64,000 nt of DNA, from the NCBI GenBank assembly GCA_038373885.1, contig JAWZYV010014431.1, forward strand, positions 107,299 through 171,298. Direction: 5' to 3'. How positions within the stretch are numbered: position 1 is the stretch's first letter; the number at the start of each line of letters is the position of its first letter. A model generated the notes under the pieces. The model worked only from the letters and a program-made list of their open reading frames with translations. It was not told the origin of the DNA and did not search any database. The position numbers were made by a program, and so were the translations under genes. Below are positions 9,554-21,839 of this stretch, piece by piece. This DNA comes from Cheiracanthium punctorium. Lineage: Eukaryota; Arthropoda; Arachnida; Araneae; Cheiracanthiidae.

Positions 9554-12500
9554 ATGCAAAACGTTTTGCAGCAATTAGGTGCTTGTTTGAAGCGTTGATA
9601 TTAGAATAGTGTTAAGTAAGAACTTTAATTAATAAAAATAAGAGCTATCTGTGCCTTTAGATTTTAAGGCAAATAATTAAAGTTAAGTTATACAGCATTA
9701 AGTTATAATAAAGAAAAACACAACCACATGTCATGGAACCTTTAAGGTAAGGTTTACAGTTACTTTTCCTAACAAAAACAAAGCGATGATAGAAAGGGAG
9801 TCTTCTCCACAGGACCGATCCCAGCGTGAGCATGATGGTGCACAGCACATGGGCAGTCAAGTTTAAGGGCGGCGGGGGTAAAATTAAATCATAATGTTTG
9901 TAAAAAGAAGCACCCAATTTTTAATTTTCACATGGACGACCAACGGTCTAGAACAGGTTCTGCTTCTCCGAACAGGTTAAACCCAGGTTCAATGGTAGAT
10001 TAAACTCCTTAACAATTCTGCAGATTTTGGTTCAAGTGTGAAATGACCCTTAGATTCGCCACTGCTTTTTAACGGAAGAAAAAATTGAATTGCTGAACTA
10101 CTTGTAAATGTAAAAGACATATGAAAATAAAAATAGAGAAATAATCCCATGTTTGCCTGAGCACGCACTTTAAATCGAAATTAGCGAACTGGAAAATAGT
10201 GAAAACAGATTTTTAAAATCCAATATTTAAAAAAAAAGAACTTTCTACAGCATTCTAAACATGCGATAGTAAGTTATTGTCTTCTAGCCTTTTTAAATAT
10301 TTCTTCTAAAGACGAGTAATTGGCAAGCTCAGGAAACGCTGAGTGCTTTTAAAATAAACCCCAACATCAAAAGTAATAATGATTAGAAACATGAAGAGTT
10401 AACACAACATTCAAACTTAAAACAAACAATTCACTGAAGCACGCTCATTACGTAATCAACAGCTGGCCGTCCGCGAGAAAAAAAAATTGTTTACTTTTGA
10501 CTGGAGCTGGCTGGCTGTTTTGTTTTAACAGCCATGTGCTATACTGTCCGAACTTTTAGCGAATGCAAGAAGTTTTTTACAAGTTATTTATTTATTTCTA
10601 TAAATTCGCCTTTGTGTATATAAAAACTGATGTTTTACATGAAATTGGACACTGATTATTTGAAAATGGAAATTGTAAGCTTCGTAAAATAGCAGTAAAT
10701 ACTTTAAAACATATGGGAAGGGAGGGAAAAAAGAGATATTTTTACTGAAGGAAGTTGGCCTTTTATTTTTGCCATAGTTCACACAAGAGAAGGCGTAACT
10801 AGTATTGAGGACATAGGTTTGTTTCATAAATATAAAAAGTGTATTTAAAATGAATTATTCAAATGTCAATAAAATTAATTATTATTTTATTTTACAATTG
10901 TATCCACCTATGCTACTCCTTTTACTTCTTTATAAAAAGTGTAGCTGTAAAAAGGATGAAAATAATTTACTACTTTATATACGATTGGAGAAAAGTAAAT
11001 TAATGTTAATAGTAATTACATTAATTTTGAATGCAGTCACGAATAAAAAAAAAAAATGTGTTGAAAGGGCTAATTTTAATGATAAAGCTTATTTGACTTA
11101 AACAAGTTGTATATTAAAGCAAACTTTTACCCTAAAGCAATGTCATCAGCTGCAGTTTGGTCTAAATTTTAAAAAAGTTCATTTTACCTATGCAAAATGC
11201 ATAATAAAACAAAATTTTATCCTTTAATATTTATTTATTTTTTATTTTTTGGGTGGGTGGGTGGGGGGGGGGGGGGGGTACAGCACTCTTTGAATATGTA
11301 ATGTAAAATACTACCTGAATCAAAAGTTATTTAAATGTGGCTCGACTTTTTAAATTGCTAATCAGTAGTGGATTCAGAAATGCTTGAAGGAGGGGAGAGA
11401 TAAGTATCACAGAGAATTCTACCACTGTTGAGTCATCCCGCCCAATTCATTTTCAATCTTGAATCCAGGTTTATTCTGTATGCTCTCATCATTGAAAAGA
11501 TGCTATGGAGAAGTCTCTCCTTCTATGACTAGTTTTACTTCCCAGCTTGAGTCTTTGAATGCTGTCAACGATTTCGCAACTGCTGGGTCTGGGTTCCGGC
11601 GAAGCATTTAATGACCCATGCAGGGAAGCAAACCTGGTTACAGAAGGAGAGCTTTTTCCATTGCATCTCTTCAATGATGAGAGCAGACAGAATAAAACTG
11701 GGTTCAAAAGTGGGTTAAACTCCCCAGCAACTCCGCAAAATTTTTAAACGTTCTCAGGGGAAGAGAGATCGCCCTCCCTTGGATCCCATATGTCGGATTT
11801 CAATAAATTTGTAATACAAATAAAGTACATTGCATATATGTATTTTAGAAAATAATTAGCATTTAAACGCCAATTCATGTTACTTTTCTGTTAGGTTGGT
11901 AAAGCATTTTAAATTTTGAGACCCATGCCTATACCAGTGTTTCTATGAGGGAAAGGCTCTTATCAGGCTGTAAAATACTACAGACTGTTCTTGTAGTAAT
12001 ACAAATTCAGAATAGAACAAAAAAAATTAACTTCAGAAACACCTAAGGATGGGGCACGATCTGCCTTTCTATATGAGCACTCATTTGCGTACCAGGCAAC
12101 TTCGATTAGAAAAAAATATAAAATTTTCTATAAATAGCTCTTGGGGCGCAAGAGCTCCCAGGGCTCTTGCACCCCTTTTGGGTCCATGTCCATTCCCAGA
12201 TTCGTATTTGTTATCATGGACTCCAGGATTGCCTCTCCCCAAGCCGTCAGTATAGTGAATTAGTGTCAAAACTGAACTTTTTTGTATTATTTTACTACTG
12301 AAGTGCGGGAAAGCCCAAGATGAGTCCCTCCCATCAACAAATGCAACAGTGCTTCTCTCTACAACATCTCACCCCTCGTTTACACTCAGCCCACTTTCAC
12401 GGCAGCGAGTGCGAGAAATGGCAGTAACAGTAGTGTAAACCCTCTCTCGTCCTGTTTATGCCATGACCTTTCTTGCTGACCGCTTTGCCCGGCACGATAC

Positions 12501-12755
12501 CCCTTCAGGGGATTTTTAAGGGAGGAGGAGGGAAGTACAGTTGAAAACAACATACAGGAGAAGGCGAGTACATGTGAATGTAAACACTCACTGCTTTTGG
12601 AGCTGACGCAGAAGTATTTCCGGGAAAAAAAGCTGCAGCGAAAGACAAAGTGGGAAGGGTTGAATGTAAATGGGGCATTAGGACCTGAGGCAGACACCCA
12701 TGAATGGGAATGAATCTGAAAACGGCCCATCCATATCATCACCATAGTAAGTAAG
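9554..12755. other. Gene-poor spacer
   Basis: No supportable gene. Contains a G homopolymer near 11258-11278, an A-rich tract, and a short palindromic stretch near 12140-12175 around CAAGAGCTCCCAGGGCTCTTG. The region 12300-12745 is richer in G+C with an open minus frame of 119 codons, but no motif is recognisable in it. Confidence 0.4.
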
Positions 12756-12927
12756 CAGGGGCGTAGCCAAGGGGGGGGGGGGTAAGGGGGTCATAACCCC
12801 CCCATGAGAAAATTTTTGCTATACAAAATGTATATTCTTCACTCCCTTATCACACACATGTATGCATATATGCGAGTTGCAGTAGGCGTAACCCCCCCCC
12901 ATAAAAAAATTTCTGGCTACGCCCCTG
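12756..12927. mobile_element. hAT-type MITE, GGGGCGTAGCC family (copy a)
   Basis: Starts CAGGGGCGTAGCCA and ends with the inverted copy TGGCTACGCCCCTG, with long G and C runs just inside each end. Flanked by TAAGTAAG and TAAGTATG (7 of 8 identical), fitting an 8-bp hAT target duplication. Further copies are at 31262, 34171 and 36397. Confidence 0.85.
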
Positions 12928-13018
12928 TAAGTATGGTATCACGTATCAGTAAACTTCACCTTCTGGATAGCACTGAAAGACAAGTTTGAGGAAACTCTGA
13001 GAAGGTTTTCGCCTAAGG

Positions 13019-13332
13019 CAGCAGTTCCCAACTTTTTAACATCGCCCCCCCCCCCTCCCCAACAAAGACTAACTTACGGTGGCGCCCTCCCTCACACTTT
13101 TCAGCATACATTCAGTTTTTTAATCTTCAAAAATGAACATTTAGTCGAACTTTCTACAAAGTAATGTCATCCGTAAAGTTTGAATGAACATTCTAAGCAA
13201 AAATGGATATATATTTGAGTAAAAATGAGAATAAATTAGATGATTTTTTAAAAACATGTATCACTACTTGCTCTTTGGTTTTTCTCACCCCCCCCCTGCA
13301 AATGCCTGAGCCCCACAGGTTGAGAAACGCTG
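13019..13332. mobile_element. hAT-type MITE with Charlie-like termini
   Basis: A 314-bp element with inverted ends CAGCAGTTCCCAAC and GTTGAGAAACGCTG, close to the CAGTGGTTCTCAACC type found on many hAT elements. Internal C-rich runs lie near each end. Flanks CCTAAG and TCTAAG suggest an eroded 8-bp duplication. Confidence 0.7.
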
Positions 13333-13897
13333 TTCTAAGAGATGGGGGGGGGGGGGAAGGATGCTAACTAAGTAGTGCTGTATACAGGAACTTGTAAGAT
13401 GAAACCTTGCAAAAACATTGTAGAGGGGCATTTCAACGGGGAAAGCACTTTCCTAGAAGTCTGCAATATAAACTTAAACAAACAAAAAAAATTTTGGCCT
13501 ATGTTCCGTATCCGGTGCCCCTTGGTTCTGGCGACATCGTGAGCGATGTTCAACGTTAGTAAAGTACCCTGCCGATGGTAGTTTGACTGGCAACCATAAA
13601 GAAATGTGTACAGCTTGGCGACGTTTTTTTTAGAGGAATGATAATGCGTGAAATATTGTAAATTGGATAATTTAGAACTATTGAAAGAAGCGAAATTTCT
13701 TGCACTTTCGGGCATGCGTAATAGTTGTTTTTTAATCTAGCTACTGTGTATGTGTGACGTAAGCAGATGAATGTAACGAATTCGCTTGCTCAATTTGACG
13801 TCATTAATCTGTTAATTTGCGTTTTGCGCATGCGTTATTGTTATTTTTCGTTTCTTCCTGTTTCGTCTACTATTCTAATTTGCTTCAACTTGTACTA
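13333..13897. other. Spacer with G run
   Basis: A run of 14 G at 13343-13356, then AT-balanced sequence without a recognisable gene. A minus-strand open frame of 115 codons (13368-13715) has no recognisable domain and is probably chance. Confidence 0.35.
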
Positions 13898-14190
13898 ATG
13901 TTTTTTTGGGGGTCTCGCAGAGGGGCCCGCGTTAGCATATTTTCGAGGGGGCCCTTTTGAGGCGGTGGCCGGACCCACTGATGTTTTTTTGGGTCTCGCA
14001 GAGGGGCCGCGTTAGCATATTTTCGAGGGGGCCCTTTTGAGGCGGTGGCTGGACACACTGATGTTTTTTTGGGTCTCGCAGAGGGGCCCGCGTTATCATA
14101 TTTTAGAGGGGGCCCTTTTGAGGCGGTAGCCGGACCCACTGATGTTTTTTTTGGGGTCTCGCAGAGTGGCTCGCGCGCCCTCCGAGAAAA
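13898..14190. repeat. Tandem repeat, period 80-83 bp, 3.5 copies
   Basis: Unit starts are at 13898, 13981, 14061 and 14142. Each has GGGTCTCGCAGAGGGGCC, CGTTAGCATATTTTCGAGGG, GGCCCTTTTGAGGCGGTGGC and GGACCCACTGATG. The last unit is partial and diverges after GTCTCGCAGAG. High similarity between units suggests a recent minisatellite expansion. Confidence 0.92.
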
Positions 14191-15292
14191 ATGTTTTTAC
14201 ACTACATAAATGGGGCTTTTACCAATATTTAGCAGGCTTTATACTAGATAAAATGAATATTCACTATTTGCGCCCCCCCTCCGAAAGAGTTTCTGCTTCC
14301 GCCCTTGGAGAACATATGTAAAGCTGACGTCATAAACTTGAAAATCGTCTGGATTTTTTATCGCATGTTGTTCTGGAAAATCGTTTTTTTTTTAATCAGA
14401 ATCTGAGTGGCAATTCTGATAATTAAATGCGATGCATTTGAAGTATAGAATTTTCATTTAGTGTTAATTGCATGAAGATTGAAGTTTGGTGTTCTTTGAT
14501 TCTGAGTCGAATAAGTTTGTGTTGACTTTTCCTTGTGTTTTTGATTCCGTTTTACGGACCCTTTAACGTATTTTAGTGAGCGTCTCGGGGAATTTCTTAG
14601 TTAGTATGGATGTGTGGAATATAGAATGGGGGGGGGGAAAGTGAGGTAAGTGCTTCTCTAATTGTACTTTTTCTAATGTTTTGCTGTGGATTTGACTGTT
14701 TTATATAGTGTCATTTACTTAGAATTTGTGTTTCTTTGTAAAATTTTAGTGGTATATACTAGTGTTTATTCGTCACAAGACGACGATAGCCTTTGGAGCT
14801 TGGCAGTCGCCAGGGAGGCTTGGCGCCATGGCTGGAGCTTGGCGCCAAGGTCTGTTGCGCTCGCACTTGGCGATCACCAAGCTCCAGTGGCTATCGCCGT
14901 GTTTACATGAGGGGCACCGTCTTGTATGATTTTACCAAAATTTTTTTTCAAAAAATGTTAATTTTTCGCTAAACTCTTCTTCAGTCATTTCGGCGCCCCC
15001 TTTACCTTGACGCCTTTGTGCGGTGCACAACCTGCACACCCGCTAGCGACGGGCCTGCAGATGCTTATATTTTGTCAACCATTTTCAAATCAGAACACAA
15101 ATTGTTTATCAATAGTCAATCTGTATCTTCTAAAAAGCATATATAAGGTGTGTCCCAAAATGATAGTGCCATTCAAATATTTTGTCTTATGCAAAGAAGG
15201 AGTCCACAAATGAGGTACTGCACAAATAAAATTAATATTAGATAGGTTTTACATTATTATAGGTTTATATATTACATTAATATGTTTTACAT
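14191..15292. other. Spacer, no gene
   Basis: No gene recognised. Around 14797-14895 there are several short GGCGCCA and AGTCGCCA repeats, some inverted (TTGGCGATCACCAAG), which may be an eroded foldback element. Confidence 0.35.
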
Positions 15293-16010
15293 TAGGAATT
15301 CTAGTGTGATTTTAACTTTCATATTTCTTGGATAACTTTTAAAAATTAACTGATTTCCCTTCTTGCTGTTTACATTAAGGAGGTTTCAAAAGAGTTTCTC
15401 ATTTTAATGAAGTTTCCGTTATTCTTATAATGCAGCTGACGCTCAAATAGATTTTCTTTTCTTTTTTTTTAAACACATTTTTAAAAATTATTTAAATATT
15501 ACAAACGATTTTATATAATATTTAAATATAAAATCGTTTTTAATATTTAAAACACTTACATTTTTTTGTTAAATATTTCTTTTCAAATTTAAATTTTGTA
15601 GGAGGGGGCAAGGGGGCGGGGATACCACCCCCCTGCCCCGTCCCAACTCCAATATAAGAAATTTCAAGTAAATTATGAGATTAATTCAAGAATTATTCAA
15701 ATTTTTCCTTAGATTATGCAAAGGCACATCTAAATTACGTAAATATTTATAGGAATTTAGGTAATATGTAAACCACTTAACACCTGCAACGCCGGATGAC
15801 TATAGAGCTGCAGTTTCGGATAAAAAATTGTTTGTTGGTTTCCCATCAGCAAAATTGCTCGTCTAGATCACCTCTATGTATGAATAAAAATTCATCTATT
15901 GCAGATAATCAAAAGTGCTCTTGCCGATGTCTTAATTCGATGAGTCGGTGAGTCAGTGATGAGTGGATGAACGCCCATGCAGAAAATGAGCAGTCATTGC
16001 AACTTGGGAT
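15293..16010 (+). mobile_element. Partial copy of the CCCTAGTAGCAAT MITE
   Basis: Collinear with the right half of the complete element at 37161-38441, from the TTTTAACTTTCATATTTCTT block to the subterminal GATGAGTCG repeats and GCAGTCATTGCAAC. The left half and the final CTACTAGGG end are missing or altered. It is more diverged than the other two copies, so it is probably older. Confidence 0.8.
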
Positions 16011-16204
16011 TTTCTTCCATTACAAAAGAGCAGTAGTTATTTTAGCTTTCTTTTAACAAGGTTACATGTTTGTTTGTTTTTTTTGTATATGCAATTTATG
16101 AACGCATTGCAGTATAATAATCTGGAAGTATAAAAGACACCGGAAAATTACAAAACATGAAGTTTTTGAGATAACGACTTGAAATAAAAGGGAATCGGTT
16201 TGTA

Positions 16205-16436
16205 AATGGAAATGTAGGCTACGGCCAATTATCTACGTTAGGACTTTAGGTTGGGGTGGGATAGCCCTCCTTGGGGGACTTTCTAAGGGGTCCTAACCTG
16301 TATTTATGCAAAGTTTCGGAAAAAAAAACACGGGAAAACTCCGAACAGTTAGGTTGGTGCATGCGACCTAGTTTCAAACCAAGCACCTTCCGTCTCCCAG
16401 TTCAAGAGCATTAGCTCTATGCCACTGGTGGGGCGG
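16205..16436 (-). mobile_element. tRNA-derived SINE, copy 1
   Basis: On the minus strand it starts with a tRNA-like head with A-box-like AGTGGCATAGAGC and B-box-like GGTTTGAAACT. A central domain follows (CCGTGTTTTTTTTCCGAAAC, GCATAAATACAGGTTAGGAC), then a tail ending TAGATAATTGGCCGTA. The same order occurs at 60060-60303. Confidence 0.8.
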
Positions 16437-16454
16437 GAGTCAATTTGTAAGGGA

Positions 16455-16516
16455 AAACACATTTATTCGAGATATCAAGAATTTGAATGTTCGAGATATC
16501 GAAGTTAAACTGTAAT
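16455..16516 (-). mobile_element. pogo/Tigger-like terminal fragment
   Basis: On the minus strand: CAGTTTAACTTCGATATCTC, followed by a second CTTGATATCTCGAA. This looks like the terminal repeat of a pogo-like transposon. No partner end was found nearby. Confidence 0.45.
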
Positions 16517-17073
16517 TAAATTTACATATGTCTCTTAATTTTATAAAAATAACTGCAATTTGTGTAAAAGCATACAAATTTAGTCATGTTAAATTTATAA
16601 AATAAATTTTCAGTGAATTTACAGCAATATTCTTGCAGAAAACACTTTTGTTTCCGATAGTTTTTCTGCAAAAAAAAAAAAAAAAAAATGAGTAGAATTT
16701 TCTTTGCTGAACTTTTTTTAAGGAATTTCAACTATATGAAATATTTTAAGCGTTAACCTGAAAAGCTCTTAAAAGGGGCTTTCAAGATTTTATAGATACG
16801 TACAAGGCCATAACCAGGGAGGGGAGATCATGGGGGTTTGAACCCCCTCCAAAATTACAGTAAATGCATTAATAGTTTATTTGCATTGATTCTAGAGATC
16901 AGTTAATTTAATTTTAGCACTACAGATCCCCTCCACCCACCGAAATTAAGGCTACTATAGGGGGGAGCTGACTTGCCCGGAATTTTGGTTCGAAAGTTGT
17001 GTCAGGCCGCCATATTGGATCGTACGCCTATGTCATAAAATTTATGTTTTCTAATTGTTCAAGATCAATAAAA
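16517..17073. other. Spacer with MITE debris and an inverted-repeat-like block
   Basis: A GGAGGGGAGATCATGGGGG/CCCCCTCC pair near 16817-16850 and a GGGGGGAG block near 16958 are fragments of G-run MITEs. At about 16978-17030, AATTTTGGTTCGAA then AGGCCGCCATATTGGATCG resembles, inverted, the sequence at 25425-25480. Confidence 0.4.
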
Positions 17074-17227
17074 ATGGTTGGATATTGTGCAGTGAATTTT
17101 TCAAATCGCACGGAAACGGGTTATCGTCTTTTTAGGTCCCCTGAAAAATCATGACAGAAGGAAAAAATGGATTATAAATTGCAGAAGGGAGAGTTGGAAT
17201 CCAACTGCGAATTCAAGATTATGTGAA
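17074..17227 (+). pseudogene. THAP-domain first exon, damaged
   Basis: The ATG at 17074 begins MVGYCAVNFSNRTETGYRLF, then after a one-base shift in an A run (about 17143-17147) continues NHDRRKKWIINCRRESWN and ends SRLCE at a GTAAGT splice donor. This is the N-terminal half of a THAP zinc-binding DNA-recognition domain (C2CH). The second cysteine of the CAVxC motif is Phe, which removes a zinc ligand, and the frameshift stops translation. The second half (His ligand, AVPTF box) was not found in the following 3.5 kb. It may be a host gene remnant or the transposase start of a THAP-type transposon. Confidence 0.75.
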
Positions 17228-20200
17228 GTAAGTCTGAAATTATTTTAAAATGTAGTTTTAGTTTTGCAGTTATGTGTATAAATCTGTGATCTAACTCTTT
17301 ATTTTCCTTTCAATTATTATATTCATACATATTATACGCTATTTTTTCTCGTGTTGTTACTGTTAGGGTTGCCGTAATTATTACCTTTTAAAAGCATTTA
17401 ATATTTACGTTAATTTGACTACCGATATCATAAAACTAAATTAGTACTTACATTAAAACAATAATACAACAATATTCATGGTCTATTAGTAAAGATTATT
17501 TAGATTTTGTCTTTTATAAGAACGTAAACATTCATGATCAAACTGTCGCCAACCGACATTTGTTTTGATTTTGAAACATTGTTTTTTCTCTACTCTACTC
17601 CTTACTCTAAGTAAATACGACATTCTTATTGATATATTATCCTGCTACTAAAAAAATACAAGCATGTGTTAGCTTTTTCTTTCAATTATTACGGGATAAA
17701 TGGATTGATCGTATCCCGCCAAACTTTGGCGGCATATAATCTACATCAAAATGAAATTAATACGCGATAGTTGTAATTTGTAATAAAATTGGTTTAACTT
17801 ATCACTTGAATTATTCTTCTTCAAAATTAAACTCATCAAATGACATTATAAAATGACGTTGTATTTTAATTATAGTAAAAGTTAAATTCAACATATAATT
17901 GGTAGTGTTTCTTTAGGGATATTTTAACAAAACTAGACATGATGCATAGAATGTTGTTGTCCTTTGTACCTTCAAAAGTATATATATATAAATACATTTC
18001 CAGTTTCACACAAAATGATTTGATACTTTTTCCCAATAATTGAATTGGCCTTGCTCTTCTGAAAAATAAAAACAAATTCTATTTTATATGTCTCTTTCAA
18101 ATATCTACCTCCTCTAATTGTTAATTTATGTATTAAAAACAATGTGTTTAAATTAGTTTACATGTTTAAAGAAAATTGTGTCTGTATTGCTCGTTTAAAA
18201 AAAAACTGGATACCTTTCCTATTTAATAACACTAGTGTTATTTGACAGCGTATACTTTGAAAAAAAATTATTTTTGTCTCATAATTTATTTAAGTGACTT
18301 TGGGCCAAGGGCCCTAGACTCTGTACGGTTGTTTTTCATATGAGGGGTTCGACCCCTAATAAGGCTTATTCGTCAAACAGGCATGATTTCCACTGACAAA
18401 AGCCTAAGATTTGATCCAATGCTACTGAGAAACACATTGCTTGGTTCTTGCATGTTTCTTAGAACATAAAAATTTAAATGTTACACTATTTTTAATTGTG
18501 TAAAACCTATAAAAACCTTGCATATTTGCCATCCAAGGCGATTTTTCATAATTTGGTGACTTACGTATACGTTTAGTTCATAACGATTTCTAAGAAAACA
18601 GTGCTTCATATGTTTTCTTTGATAAAATGTATGGAACAGCTAGAATATCTTGCTATCAATGGTGATTTATCATTATTTGGCAATTTACACATGCTCATAA
18701 CCGATAATTATTGCTCATGTAAGGTTGTCGTGAAAACAATTATCCATACATTCATATACATAATGCTTTGCAGATTGGCTTATTTAGCACCACGAAATGT
18801 ATCATCTCGTTGGCCTGGCAAATATCCAAGCTGTACGAAAACTGGTATAATGGCATGGTTAACTCCGCTAATTATTTCTACAGGTGTCAAATACACAGGC
18901 TGTTCTAACTGGCATTGCTATGATCTGCATTTGAATTATTTTTTATTTTAAAAATGCTGGGTGTTAGCATTTTGGAATGCACACAATATTTAGATTCACC
19001 TTGCTTGGGGAGACAGCCGTGGTCCTGCCTGATGCCAAAATTGTGCTTTTTAAATTAGTTATGTATTAGATAAAGGAATAATCGGTAATTTTAAACCTTG
19101 TTATCTGAGAGAACTTACTACTATTTGAAAATTGCGAATATTAAGTAACACACTTTGACTTATTTATTTCACATATTTTTTTTTTAATTTGACACAAAAT
19201 TGGTGTAATTCTACTTCATGTTTGTCAAATTCACAGTATTGGGCATACTTGGAATTCCTTTGTTGCAAAGGCATGAATGATTTTATGCTGGAGCAAATTG
19301 CTAAACCTGGCAACCATTATGCTTATTTTTTCAGTATTTTATTAATATCTTCTAAAATAATTAAAATTTTAAAATTTAAGTCAGCTTATCGACTTCCCTC
19401 GAATTTTCCGAATCCGTGGACACCTTTTTTCAAAACACAAATCCCCACAGTTTTGGTAGAGATAGCATGACTTTTCACAGTGGCAGCGGTGGCAGTTACT
19501 CTTTTTTAGAATAGAGAGAAAAGATGTGCAAATAATTTAACTCAGTGATAAATGCTATTTTCAAAATGAAAAAGTTTAAAAATTATCATAAATCAAGAAC
19601 CGTGTTTCTCTAGTCTTCAAAAATCATTCCTTAACAACCTTCTAAAAGTGATGTAATATAACACTGCCCCCGTAATTTAGTAACACATGGAAAATATTTT
19701 GTTTGTACTGATATATCACTATGATCATGATTTTCAAAATTACAATTTTTTTCCCTTTTTTTTAAATCTCTTTTCTTTCTTTCTACCTGCATAACCCTCT
19801 CTTGAGCAATTTTTTTTTTTTATCATCCAAGTAGAATTTGCTAGCCACATTCATAAAGTAACTGACAAGATAAAATGACTTTAAATACCTATACTTGTAA
19901 AGTAATTTAAAAAAATGTCAGGCATTAAAGGAATTTGAAGCATTAAATGTCATTTATTTAGTATAAGACTATTAGTTTGCTACCTCTAATTATAAAGTTC
20001 TCTTAAAAAATGCACTAATGCAAAAGATATTTTTTAATATTTTCAGATTTGTTATGTCGAGTGCAGCTAAACTTAACTATCATGTAAACATTTTTAATGA
20101 TTGTTTGGTTAGTATTGTCTGACATTCACGAGGGTTATATATTATGTCGTGTAATCCTGAAATAGATGGGAAAATTTTAAAAAGAACTTTTATTCCAGAA

Positions 20201-20883
20201 TAGTTCAACTCTATAAAAAAAGTTTACAATTTCGAAGCAATTACAATGCTGTTCCAATGAAATGTAAATTCGTGTTTTATAAACGTTTTTTTCTTTGTTG
20301 GTTGGGGGGAATCAGTAATTTATATTAATATCAAGGCTTTGCAGAAATACGTGTTTGTTAATGGTTCTTCGAAGAATATTTAGTCTTAAAAACGAAACCT
20401 TTGCATAATTCTTTCTATAAAAAGCAGATCCTTCACAAATCAGTGTTTATTTTCAAAGTTATTCTTCTTGGGTCTTGGAACGCATCCCTCATGTAAGTCA
20501 AGAATCTACTGTATTTTAAAATTCCATTAATATATCCTTTAAAGTGTTTTATTAGTTCAATAATTGATGGTAGTTTCTTAATATTTTTTAATGTAGTGTT
20601 GAGTTATCTGGAAATTTCATGCTGCTTTCAAAGGAAAGCGGATTGAAATGAAAAATTTTCACAAATTTGACTGCAGTACCATCCTTTGTAATAATGTTAT
20701 TTGTTTTCAATCATTCAGATGTACCAAGACCTGTCCTTTAGCAACCGAAAAAAATTGGCATACTTTTTGTACAACACATAACCCAATAATTTATTTAATT
20801 TTTACAAAATAAAAATTTTCTGAGTGATAAACCTTGATATTCTCCTAAATTTAATTGTGTATTATTTTAAATGTTATTATAAT

Positions 20884-20918
<35 letters not shown>
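17228..20918. other. Putative intron or spacer
   Basis: AT-rich, without a motif-bearing ORF. Open plus-strand frames at 18601-18951 and 19189-19470 have no recognisable domain. A run of T (about 30 bases, 20887-20916) leads into the coiled-coil exon. Confidence 0.35.
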
Positions 20919-21050
20919 GTTGATGAAAATGCTCCTGAATTGGATCAACAAACACTGATAAAGGAAAATGAAATTTTGAGAAAAAAGGTCAAAGAGTTAG
21001 AGGAGAAATTAGAAGCAGCAGATGCACGATTTCTGGCATTAGCGAGCAAA
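20919..21050 (+). other. Candidate coiled-coil exon
   Basis: 132 bases, open and phase 0 at both ends, preceded by a T tract plus AG and followed by GTAAAA. The 44 residues include LIKENEILRKKVKELEEKL, with leucine and isoleucine at heptad spacing: a clear leucine-zipper-like coiled coil. A coiled coil after a THAP domain is common in THAP proteins and P-type transposases, so it may belong with the exon at 17074. No stop interrupts it. Not proven to be expressed. Confidence 0.5.
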
Positions 21051-21055
21051 GTAAA

Positions 21056-21487
21056 AACATCCAGTCTTTGTGTAATTCTTCTGATTTGACCTCCAAGCTG
21101 CCCGCTGCAAGAGCACATTCATCTTTTGAAATTTTTCAACTGCATCTCTTGTATCATTCTTTTCATGAATGAATCATGGACATTAATGTTCACTCTTCAC
21201 AGTAAAGCAAGCCGTCGGCACTGTAGTCTGCATCCATACTATGGTTTTTAATTCTAAAAATTTTTTTAAACTCTTTCATGACATTCAAGTTACTCCTTCC
21301 TGTCTATAACATCCTGAAACTGCCTTATGCATAAAGAGAAACATCCAGTCTTTGTGAGATTCTTCTGATTTGACCTCGAATCTGCTCGCTGCGAGCACAT
21401 TCATTTTTTGAAATTTTTCAACGTGATGTCGTGTATCAATTTTTTCATGAATGAATCATGGACATTGATGTTCACTCTTCATAATAC
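21056..21487. repeat. Direct repeat, two copies about 286 bp apart
   Basis: Copies at 21056-21203 and 21342-21487 share ACATCCAGTCTTTGTG, ATTCTTCTGATTTGACCTC, TTTTTGAAATTTTTCAAC and CATGAATGAATCATGGACAT. They begin right after the coiled-coil exon's donor site. Confidence 0.85.
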
Positions 21488-21727
21488 ACAGAGTCATTGA
21501 CTCTGCTGTCTGTGCATTTCCGGATATTTTTTTCCTAACTTGTGCTTATTTCTTTAAAATTGAAATTGATATTAAAAAGAAATGTATTAGGTTTTAAATT
21601 GAAATGATATTCTATGCTTGGGCCTTTTTGGCCTTTTCAATATGAATCTAAGTGGTTGCATCGGCACCATGATCCAACAGCGAAAAATCTTGCTTCGAGA
21701 AAATAATGTGTTTAAAAGTAGTGTGTT

Positions 21728-21771
21728 GAAGTAAAAACATATTATGTGTTAAAATAATATGTTTTTACTTC
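21728..21771. repeat. Perfect 18-bp-arm palindrome
   Basis: GAAGTAAAAACATATTAT, loop GTGTTAAA, then the exact inverse ending at a possible splice acceptor (TTTTTACTTCAG). An open stretch follows (reading FLNKAKKTKAASLKSAQSK, then TGA at about 21834) that could be a short basic terminal exon, but its phase does not match the exon at 20919. Confidence 0.8.
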
Positions 21772-21839
21772 AGATTTTCTGAATAAAGCCAAAAAAACTA
21801 AAGCTGCTTCTTTGAAGTCAGCACAGTCAAAGTGAGTTT

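Noticed and set aside
12386..12745. Minus-strand open frame of 119 codons
   Set aside because: No motif, no splice or start context, and biased by local GC content.
13885..14139. Minus-strand open frame with repeated PATASKGP
   Set aside because: The repeat is produced by the 81-bp tandem array. No evidence it is a gene.
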